Assembly: GCF_000003195.3 (NCBI RefSeq)
Contig: NC_012871.2
Location: 8,419,997 to 8,483,996, forward strand
Direction of reading: 5' to 3'
From: Sorghum bicolor
Lineage: Eukaryota > Streptophyta > Magnoliopsida > Poales > Poaceae
DNA: 64,000 nt
Position 1 is the stretch's first letter, and each line of letters starts with the position of its first letter. A program made the translations under genes and the position numbers. The notes under the pieces were generated by a model. The model had not been told where the DNA came from, did not search any database, and worked only from the letters and a program-made list of their open reading frames with translations. Of the stretch, positions 55,162 to 64,000 are shown piece after piece.

Positions 55162-57479
55162 TTTCTACAAATTCCATATTTATGTTATGAATATTGTGAA
55201 TAGTCATAGATGCATGCATTGAGCATTCACAATATGCATTTCACAAGTGCTCGTGTACCTTCACTTTTTATATTGATGGTTGTCAACAAAATATATTCTT
55301 GACTTGTTGTCAAGAAGTAATATATGATTTTTACCAATGGAATTCTATGTAAAACTTCATTTGTATGGTATATTGGTACTATAGATTGAGTCCAGTGACA
55401 TGATGATGTACCTTGCCAAAATTAGATAGCTATGCTTAGAGGCATCCCAATATTTTATTTGGTCTCTGCACATAATCCCTAGTAGTTTATCCACTACTAG
55501 CATTAGTGGAAAATCGATCTGTAGTCTTGATTGGAAAAACCTTTTAACCAGGACTAGAGATTCCTAGTGCCTTGAACCTAGACTAAAGGTCCTCTAGGGC
55601 TCAAAGAATAATACTTCGCACCGCTGTGCCTTGTGTGATTTGAATTGAACCCAAGACTTTCGATGGTCATTAACATCAATTATAAACCATCAATATAACC
55701 TATATATATACTTTAATTCATCACCAAATATAGGTTTAGGGGTTTAAACTAGTAAATTCCATGAGTTTTGGTGAATCTGTGTTTTCAGCAGTTTATCTAG
55801 AAAACCATCAATAGGGACCTATTTGTCACAATAAATCACATTTATTCGTGACGACACTGACTTGGGAGTACTCTAGAACACTCCAGGAGGCAAACCATCG
55901 AAGCAGAGCCTGATTGGCTGACATGTGGGGCTAGCCAGCCCCACTGTTAGGCCAGCCACCCTATGGGGTCCACAAGTCAGCCCCTCCTTGCTATGTCGTT
56001 TCTCCACTGCCTTGAAGATCACAACTACACCGTTGTTTCAAGTCGGTTTGATCCGAGGGTCCAGAATTGACGCTACCCCCTATATATAAAGCGATGTACC
56101 CACTCTAGCGTAGCCATCCCAAAACCCTAATTCATATTGTCAGGATTAGAGCCAGCAATCAAGAGAAGATTAGTCCTCCAAGTTAGGATCTAGTCTTGTA
56201 AATAGACATAGTGACATAGAGAGTGAGAGGAGTTTGGAGGAAATGTCAGCCTATCGGTGCTCTTTCTATGGCTTGTACCTTGGTGGGATCAAGCTATACT
56301 TGGGCTTGCTCGTGAGATTCCTCTAGTAATCAACTTCTGATTAAAGTAAGCAATGTGTTTATATTATTCATTAGGTTCACAATGTTTGAGTGATTTATTC
56401 TTTATCTAGCAATAGTAAGGTAGTAATTGTAGTATAAGCATTGTGCTTAGACTCTGGTTACTTATGGGTGCACCTTGCATTCCATATCGGTGATAGATCG
56501 AGAGGGTGACTTTATAGTCCATTGAGTCTTTTATAGTCCACCTCCCATCTGTTGGCCAAGTAGGACCTAATTACTAACAAAAGTACCCTCTATTGGTGTC
56601 TTTCCTAAAGTAATGTCCTCAATTGAATAGTAGAAGACATATCTTAACGAAGTCAAAACAAGAGAACCTTGATAATCCTCTCTATGCTCCTGTTTATCCT
56701 TAGCCTTGTTGCTACTCCTAGTTAAGTTAAACCTTAACCTAGTTGCTACCTTTAGTTAAGTTAGATTATAGTTAATAATCTCACACGTATCCCTATGAAT
56801 ACGATACTTGGAATACTTTTGGGTGAAAGTTACAACGATATCCGTTCACTTACAAACTTTCTACCCCACCTAACACATGTGACTTTGGAAGAGATCCTTT
56901 CCTTTTAAACTAACCCACTGCATGACCCGCTCCACTGTGCGCGCATGGCCCCGTGCTGGACATCCGAGCCCCTCCCTCCCTGGTGCAAGTACAGGAGCTG
57001 ACAACCATGGCTATGTCCTCCTCCAGCATGCCTTGCGGTGCGCTGCGCCTCCCTACCCTGTGTGTGTGGAGAGGAAGAGGGGAAGAAAGGTCTAGCTCAA
57101 TGACGTATGGGCCCCTTATTGGCTGCTGATATGGATTTTGGGGGTTTTGTTTGGGGGTTGCTGCTGGAGTGGAAGAAATTTGTTAGGCCAATAAAAGTAG
57201 GGGTGAGCACCCAAATAAAAAGTATGGGCTCTGTTGGGGTTACTACTGGAGTTGCTCCTAGACTGCATGATGCCAGTGATATCTTTGGGTGACATTGTGT
57301 GGTACTTTGCCTCTTCTGACACCTATGAACATTTTTACCACCCAAAAAATTTAACTCGATGATGCCATTCTTTTCAAATCATCTATCTGAAAGACAAAAT
57401 GCAGGCCAAATTTGGATGGACGCCCCCAGAGGTTGGAGCTGTGACGATTTGGGCAGTTCCTTTTGTTCGTCCTACTATT
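55162..57479. other. Intergenic with transposon remnants
   Basis: At 55492, CACTACTAGCATTAGTGG and nearby 'ttgattggaaaaacc..ccaggactag' resemble a CACTA terminus, without a matching second end in view. Bases about 56040-56870, with TATATATAAAG and 'gatacttggaatacttttgggtgaaag' near the end, resemble a decayed gypsy-type LTR, boundaries unclear. Bases 57115-57290 resemble part of the element at 13335-14012. No host gene recognised. Confidence 0.4.
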
Positions 57480-58070
57480 CTGTTTCTAAAAGAAATCTTC
57501 CAAAATTATTTCTTGGAATGTGCGTACCGGTCTGATGAATTCTAAGACATGCTAAAATTCAGTTCGTACTTTTGTGGATTCTTGCCGTGGTGAAATAATT
57601 GTTTGCATCCAAGAAACCAAGATGTCAGTTGTCTCTAGTGAGTCTTGATAATTATGTGGAGCTCATTCCTGCTGCCGGGGCAAGAAACCAATGCAACCAT
57701 GCTCAACTCTCATTGTGTGTCTGTCCAGTTCCATCTCAGTAATGGACAACTGTAGTGGCTCACATGTGTATACGGACCCACAACGGGACACCAACAACAA
57801 AGTCCAGTTTTTAGAGGAATTAAGAGAAGTCAGGGCTATTTGTTAAGGTCCATGGATCATAGGTGATTTCAACCTCATATATACAAGGATGAAGATATAA
57901 GAACAGCTGGAATTTGATCCCTGCTATGACAGGCAGATTCAGTAAGGTTGATCAATGATTTATCGTAAAAGGAAATACCATAGCATGGTCGCAAAATTCA
58001 CATGGTCTAATCACGGACATTGGTTAAGCTGGATAGGGTTCTATTTCTGGGAGCATCTTTTCCCAGATTG
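57480..58070 (+). pseudogene. Decayed LINE, endonuclease part
   Basis: With frameshifts and stops the plus strand reads KIISWNVRTGL, then VCIQETKMS, AHMCIRTHNGTP-like sequence and GDFNLI, the conserved endonuclease blocks of a plant LINE ORF2. It is a different and far older copy than the LINE at 37.3-44.3 kb. Confidence 0.65.
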
Positions 58071-58899
58071 TCTTTTGCAAAGTGCAGGTTCACATGACTC
58101 TAAGCATTGATCTTGGTTTATTCAACCTTATTTAATTGTGAACTTATTTATTTATTTATTGGGTGATGTTATTATTCTATATTGATATATGCGGTTAGCC
58201 CATATATAACCCTGAAGATGAAATTGAAGTATCAACTGGTGTATGTAAATTTTATTGCAGCGTGCCAAGTGCATTGCGTCATTCATTTGCATTGGAAGTT
58301 ATGTCATTGACTTATGGTCATGACCGTACCGGTACAACATCGTGAGATGCAGCTCCACACCTTGTTGGTGTGCAGACATGAGACATTTTGCATTGCAATC
58401 ATGAAGAATATTAAAATGATCTATCTATGTTTTTATGAAGCTCTATCATCTGGATATGTTCCAAGTTGGAGGTCTCTCATTTTATCTTGGTATCATGTCA
58501 AGTGAAAACTCTATGTTAAATTGATGTTTAATTCAACTTGTGATTTAAATGGCTAGTCAAAACAAGTTTGCTTCATCTCACCCTTGCTTTACTCGATCTA
58601 GGTACTTGATGCTTATTTGGAAGAAAAGGAGATTAGCAGCACATCTTCACTGAGTCACCCACACATAGAGTTATTAATGATGTATTTGGCCTGATGTAAT
58701 GAAATTAGTTTATCAGTCACGATGTCCCCTTTGGTTTAATAATATTAACTGAGATGGGACCTTTCTTAATAATGGTTTTATTGTTGTTCTTGCTTATGTG
58801 ATTTACTTTGTTTATGAGTTTATGTTGGCAAGTTTTAAAATTCGATACGAGGGAGTGACATCCTGGGCTTTTGTGGTGCCTAGGTTGTTATTACACTTA
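58071..58899. other. Unassigned sequence between LINE remnants
   Basis: AT-rich sequence that separates the endonuclease and reverse-transcriptase remnants. It may be a decayed insertion or unrecognisable LINE. No gene seen. Confidence 0.35.
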
Positions 58900-59708
58900 C
58901 ACACAGTCTCTCTACTTATTTATTAGTTAAATAATGGTCAACCTGGGGATGTTTTAAGACACCAGCTTGGCCTACGGCAGAGCGATTCTTTATCCTCAAT
59001 GCTTTTGTATTGGTCATGGACGTTCTGAACATCATGTTTACAAGAGCTTGTGCTCTTGGTCTTTTGCAATCATTGTCTCGTCAGAATGCTGATTAGCGCA
59101 TATCCTTGTACGTGGACGATGTTGCTCTTTTCATTCGATCAGTCAAGTAGGAATTCATCTCACAATGGGGTACTTACTAAATTTGGGGAAGCTACGGGAT
59201 TATTGACCAACATGCAGAAAAGTTGTGCCATTCCCATACGATGAGAGAATTGAGCAAAATGTCCCTTGCACTATAGTTGCATTCCCGTGTACTTATCTGA
59301 GGCTTTCGATTTCAGATAGAAACCTCCGGAAATCTGACCTTTGACCATGGATTAAGAAGTTAGGGGACAAGCTGCCGGCTGGAAGGGCATCGTTAATGCA
59401 CATGGCTTGTAGAATGACCTGGGTCCGCTTTGTTCTCTCAGCCATCTCAATTTATGTGCTGATGCGATCAACGTGCCTAAGTGGTTTTATCAAGGCCATA
59501 GACAAACTTCGGCGTGAACAGGTGGATTCCTGTTTAGTGGCATGGGAAAAGGTGAAAAGGCCATTGGATCTTTTTTTTTTGAAACTAGACCATTGGGACT
59601 TGGAGGTATAGGCGTGCTCAACCTTGAGCTTATGGGCTGGTCTTTACAGATTAGATGGCTGTGGTTTATGAAAACAAAACCCAACAGGCCATGGAGAGGA
59701 TTGGAGAT
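58900..59708 (+). pseudogene. Decayed LINE, reverse-transcriptase part
   Basis: Broken frames include LRQSDSLSSMLL-like (from RQGDPLSP), ISLYVDDVALFI (the YVDD active site, about 59098), then KKLGDKLPAGRASL, the WLNSAGR-like region, and RREQVDSCLVAWEKVKRPL. Multiple stops and frameshifts. Ends at the copia LTR boundary (59709). Confidence 0.7.
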
Positions 59709-59980
59709 TGTAGAATGATAAAGATCAACTGGACACCTTTCATTGATCGTATAAAGTGTACAATATAGGGTTACAACGGTGGCCTTTGGCCATGCCTGTA
59801 CACACGAGAGCGGGCAAGCGCGCCTACCGAAGTGCAGGCGTCACAAAGACTGGGCACGCGTGTGTGTGGTGAGCGAGTCGTGGCTGCAGCGAGCGCATGC
59901 ATGAGCACGCAATGCGCGTGTGCTGTTGTAGATCCGATATGCCCAGGCGCTCAGCCGTTGTGGACTTGGTTCCGCTCACA
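59709..59980 (-). repeat. Copia-type 3' LTR
   Basis: Bounded by TGT (59709) and ACA (59980) on plus. On minus a purine-rich CTCCAAGGGAG directly precedes it, the expected polypurine tract after the pol end. 272 bp. The second LTR is not in the window. Confidence 0.6.
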
Positions 59981-60660
59981 CTCCCTTGGAGTCTCGACAT
60001 TGCCCACAATGATGGAGAGGCTGTCCGTGAAGTCAAAGAAGAACACCGAGGGCAAACCCTTTGTGAACACGTTGGCGAGTTGCCGCACACTTGGAACGTG
60101 CATGACACGAAGCTCTCCAATGGCGACCTTCTCTCAGACAAAATGGATGTCAAGCTCAATGTGCTTGGTCTGCGAATGGTGGACCAGGTTCCTAGACATG
60201 TAAACAGACGATATGTTGTCATAGAAAGCCAAGGTCGCGGATGGAACCTTGCAGAGGAGATCGCTAAGGAGGTGGCACAGCCAAGAGCATGCAGAGACAA
60301 CATTGGCAATGACGCAGTACTCGGCTTCGGCACTCAATCGTGATACCGTGGTTTGTTGCTTGGATGACCACGAGATGAGCAGGCTGCCAAGAAGACACAG
60401 AACCCTAATATAGAACCATGTGTCCGAGAAACCAGCCCAGTCGGCATCGGAGTATGCAGTGATCGTCGGTGTAGACGTGGCGCGCAGATGAATGTTGAGG
60501 CTCATCATTCCCTTGACGTACCAAAGGATGTGTTTCAGCATCATTTGGTGGACATCCCACGATGCATGCATGTGGAGACAGACTTGTTGCGTGACTTATG
60601 CAATGCCTGGATGTTTGATCGTTAGATACTGCAACGCGCCGGCAATGCTCCGGTAGGCCA
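59981..60660 (-). pseudogene. Copia pol 3' end (RT C-terminus and RNase H), cut by CACTA
   Basis: On minus, starting at the CACTA junction: VAYRSIAGALQYLTIKHPGI, a stop, QVCLHMHASWDVH, then ITAYSDADWAGF, SWSSKQQTTVSRLSAEAEY, FYDNISSVYMSRNLVHHSQT and KHIELDIHFV, the copia RNase H core. After a break follows GELRVMHVPSVRQLANVFTK, the usual pol terminus. At least two stops/frameshifts make it non-functional. The 5' part is separated by the CACTA element. Confidence 0.85.
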
Positions 60661-60734
60661 CACTACTACAGAATGAGGCATTGGTCGATGCCCAAAATGG
60701 CCAAAAACCTCAGCCTTTTTGCGGCCCGGGGTTA

Positions 60735-60990
60735 AAGGCCCCTTTAACACCGGTTCGTAACACGAACCGGGGCAGGGATCCTTTAGCACCGGTTCGTGTT
60801 ACCAACCGGTGCTAAAGGGTCCCCTTTAGCACCGGCCTGTGCCACGGGCCGAAGCAAAGCCTTTAGCACCGGTTTGGCACAAAAACCAGTGCTAAAGGGT
60901 GACCCTTTAGCACCGGTTTTTGGCCTGAACCGGTGACCCTTTAGCACCGGTTTTTGGCCTGAACCGGTGCTAAAGCTCCGGTTTATAGGC
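60735..60990. repeat. CACTA subterminal repeats
   Basis: At least nine copies, in both orientations, of TTTAGCACCGGTT / AACCGGTGCTAAAG. A 36-bp unit is perfectly tandem at about 60901 and 60937. Such motifs are binding sites for the transposon's accessory protein and are needed for end recognition in En/Spm elements. Confidence 0.88.
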
Positions 60991-61525
60991 CCGCCTTCTC
61001 CTCCCCTCTGCCCATTTGAAACCGAGAGCACCATTGTTGTTCTTGGAGCTTCTTCTTCCTTGTTCTTCATCTCCGACGCCCATCGTTGATCTTCTTCGAC
61101 TCCGTCATCGTTTCTTCGTGCTTGGAGGTGACTAACTTTAGTCTTTCTTGTCTTTTTCATGTTGTTTTTGGCTTGTGATGTTCTCATTATTTTTAGCTCA
61201 AATCCACTTTGTTATTTTGAATCATTCACATGAATTAGTATCCATATATATATATATATATTGGTTGACCTAGTATTAATGTAGTTTGCAAGAATGAATT
61301 ATAGTATCTTTTTTATGATCTTAGAAAGTAGGATAGTTCAAATTAATTGGTTTGTTAATATCACTTGATTTATTTTTATTACTACATAATGTCCATTGTA
61401 TAATTTAGAAGATTTGTTGAAGTAACTAGACAAATAAAGGATATTATTAGGTTCTTCTTTAATCATACATGTTTACTAGTAAATGTGGAATTTATAATTG
61501 TTTAAAAATTGAGTATGCATAGTAG

Positions 61526-62049
61526 ATGGCAACCATGACCGGGTCTTCGGTCTCTCAACGGGTTCAAAAACGATACCGGCCGGAACTCCCTCTTATTACT
61601 TGTGGCAAGTGTGGGTAGAAGATTGTGATGGAGTACAAAGTGTCGAAAGAGGGAGTAAACAAGGGTCGTATATTCTACAAGTGTCCGGATCGTAATGTGA
61701 GTTATTTCCAGACATTTGCTTATATATGTGCTTATTTTTTTTAACTGATATTAATTTAACTTTTGATTCTCTCTTTTAATTTCAGTGGGACGGTACCGGC
61801 GGATGTACATGTTGGTACTGGAAGGAAGAATACATTGAACACATTAAGAAATCTTTTGCACAAGTGGTTGAGGCTGAAGGTGGTGAGGCAGTGAGCCGAC
61901 GAAAGGAGTTCAATGATGTTGATCAAGTGAATGATCTATCTATTATAGTTCGAATCGGACGCGAACTAATTATGTTGCTTAAGTGCATTTTAGTTTTGGT
62001 TTTTTTAGTGCTAGTTGTGATTGTATTTGTTGTAGCCAAGCTTTCTTGA
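61526..62049 (+). pseudogene. CACTA-encoded GRF zinc-finger membrane protein, one stop
   Basis: Join(61526..61696, 61786..62049) gives 144 codons; the GTGAGT donor and TTTCAG acceptor are in phase 0. The product has ITCGKCG, then KVSKEGVNKGRIFYKCPDRN and, after the intron, CTCWYWKEEY, which together make the GRF-type zinc finger (C-x-C, NKGR.FY.C, C..W.W). A hydrophobic C-terminal segment (MLLKCILVLVFLVLVVIVFVV) suggests membrane anchoring. A TAG interrupts the finger just after the CGKCG motif (about 61616). GRF fingers bind single-stranded nucleic acid in other proteins; the role in a transposon is unknown. Confidence 0.72.
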
Positions 62050-62144
62050 ATTAATCAACTATGTATCTTAGACATGTTGTGCAATAAGATGAGAAACTAT
62101 ATGTGTGCATGGTTTTCATAATATATATGTTATATTTAATGCAG

Positions 62145-64000
62145 ATGGTAACACGTAATTGGATGTATAATGCCGATCGGCGCTCCGAAGAGTTCATTAA
62201 TGGCGTGCACTATTTCTTAAGTGTGGCCGAGACAAATAAGAGAGGAAGTTTCATTTGCTGTCCATGTGTCGTGTGCAAGAATTTGACAGAATATTCTAAC
62301 TCAAGAACTCTTCATTCGCACTTATTAAAGTCTGGTTTCGTACCAAACTATATTTGTTGGACCAAACATGGAGAAAGCGGAATTATAATTGATGAAGGTG
62401 AAGGAGAAGAAGAAGAATTGGACCATGCCAATATTATTGCTCAGTACGGTGGCTTCAATGATGTTGCAATGGGGGGAGATAATGAAGAAGAGGTAGCGGC
62501 AGAAGATGATCGGAGCGATGATGCTTTTGGTGATGCCATCCGTGATGCACAAAAAGAATGTGAAAGTGATAAAGAGAAAGCCAAGTTCGAGCGTATGCTA
62601 GAGGACCACAGGAAATCGCTATATCCCATCGCTGAAGAGGGGCAAAAAAAGCTGGGTACCACACTGGAATTGCTGCAATGGAAGGCAAAGAATGGTACAT
62701 CTAACAAGGCATTTGGGCAGTTATTGAAGATCATAAAAAAGATGCTTCCGAAAGGCAACGAATTGCCCACCACTACGTATGAAGCAAAATAGGTTGTCTG
62801 CCCTTTGGGATTAGAAATCCAGAAGATACACGCATGTCCTAATGACTGCATCCTCTACCGTGGGGAGGAATACGAGAATTTGGATGCATGTCCAGTATGT
62901 AAGGCATCACGGTATAAGATTAGACGAGATGATCCTGGCGATGTTGAGGGTGAAGAACGTCATAGGAAGAAAATTCCTGCCAAGGTTATGTGGTATGCTC
63001 CTATAACCATGATTAAAACGTCTGTTTAGAAATAAGGACAATGCAAAGTTGTTGCGGTGGAATAAAGAAGACCGTAAGATAGACAATATGCTGAGACACC
63101 CTGCCGATGGATCCCAGTGGAGAGCGATAGACAGAGAATTCCCGGATCTTGCAGATGATGCTAGAAACTTGCGGTTCGCCTTAAGTACAGATGGTATGAA
63201 TACTTTCGGTGAGCAGAGCAGTAGTCACAACACTTGGGCAGTTACTCTATGTATCTATAACCTTCCTCCATGGCTATGCATGAAGCGGAAGTTTATTATG
63301 ATGCTGGTGCTTATCCAAGGACCGAAGCAACCTGGTAATGACATAGATGTCTACCTGAGGCCATTAGTTGAGGAACTTCAACTTTTATGGAGCAAACCAG
63401 GAGTTCGCGTGTGGGATGAGTACAAACAAGAGCACTTTGACCTGCGAGCATTGTTGTTTGTAACAATTAATGATTGTCCAGCTCTGAGTAATCTTTTAGG
63501 CCAGTCAAACAAGGGATATAATGCATGCACACATTGTTATGAAGACCTTGACTGTGTATTTTTGAAAAAATGTCGAAAGGTCGTGTACCTTGGCCACCGT
63601 CGGTTTCTTCCTGTGAACCACCCAGTACGAAAGAAAAGCAAGCATTTTAAAGGCAAGGCAGACCACCGGACCAAACCTCTCAATCGAACCGGGGATGATG
63701 TACTCGAAATGGTCAAGGATATAAAAGTGGTATTTGGAAAGGGACGAGGCAGCGAATCTATTCCCAAGGATGCTAAGGGACACGTACCCATGTGGAAGAA
63801 GAAATCCATATTTTGGGAGCTACCTTACTGGAATGTCCTAGAGGTCCGCAACGCGATCGACGTGATGCATCTGACAAAGAATCTTTGTGTGAACTTGCTC
63901 GGATTCATGGGTGTCTACAAGAAGTCTAAGGATTCACTTGAAGCATGACAAGACTTGCAGCGCATGAAAGAACGAGACAACCTGCATCCAGAAAAGACAG
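62145..64000 (+). pseudogene. TNP2-like CACTA transposase, broken
   Basis: The N-terminal transposase-associated domain starts at MVTRNWMYNADRRSEEFING (62145, right after a GCAG acceptor-like site), with Cys/His pairs CCPCVVCKN and a His at THLHSHL. Then an acidic linker, a TNP2 zinc-binding block (ACPNDCILYRGEEYENLDAC) and the TNP2 core (LPPWLCMKRKFIM, LIQGPKQPGNDIDVYLRPL, NDCPALSNLLGQSNKGYNAC). Breaks: TAG at 62790-62792, a frame change near 62990 with a TGA in the new frame, and TGA at 63946-63948. Homology continues to the window edge. It would excise and insert the element if intact. Confidence 0.88.

Larger units (their letters stand above)
60661..64000 (+). mobile_element. CACTA (En/Spm) transposon, 5' part; continues past window
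   Basis: Begins CACTACTACAGAA inside a copia pol pseudogene, followed by subterminal repeats, a GRF zinc-finger gene and a TNP2-like transposase. The likely 3-bp target copy is CCA (60658-60660); its partner lies outside the window. Coding parts carry several stops, so this copy is probably defective. Confidence 0.9.

Overview
This 64-kb window is plant nuclear DNA from a grass, most likely a panicoid of the sorghum/sugarcane/maize group. The reasons are GC-rich 5' exons with canonical introns, dense Tourist-like, Stowaway and hAT MITEs, Helitrons with hairpin plus CTAG ends, a plant L1-type LINE, and a CACTA element with TTTAGCACCGG subterminal repeats. The species call is inference.

Host genes are few and far apart: a plastid-type tryptophan/tyrosine permease with two exons (2714-4954, +), a SNAC1-like NAC transcription factor with two exons (16017-17032, +), a tRNA-Leu(CAA) (26773-26856, +), an intronless SPARK-domain receptor-like kinase (29972-32125, -) and an intronless type I (M-alpha) MADS-box gene (54421-55161, +). 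They show no operon-like or pathway grouping.

The rest is mainly nested mobile DNA. From left to right: a Helitron with half a UDP-glycosyltransferase inside a Stowaway MITE (271-2558); a larger terminal-inverted-repeat element (5595-7168); a MITE cluster on two duplicated segments (7.9-11.2 kb); a solo LTR with a 5-bp target duplication (11411-12089); a tandem duplication (14.1-15.1 kb); a MITE inside a MITE (18539-19382); a 6.46-kb LTR retrotransposon (20034-26490, minus strand); an L1-type LINE of about 7 kb with an intact ORF2 inside a MITE (37200-44347); a fold-back element (44.8-45.5 kb); two more minus-strand Helitrons (49077-51851 and 52954-53403); and a pile-up of decayed LINE, copia 3' end and CACTA that runs off the right edge.

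The most unusual signal is inside the 20034-26490 retrotransposon. Its LTRs differ at only about 8 of 270 positions, yet it has no gag-pol frame. Instead, 20501-25156 is packed with short perfect inverted repeats, with stems of 4-8 bp around mostly 5-6 nt loops. The loops are often TTCAT, TTCAA, TTCTAT or TTCTA on the plus strand (NNGAA on the element's sense strand) and are usually closed by a C-G pair. I know of no described element with such an array.
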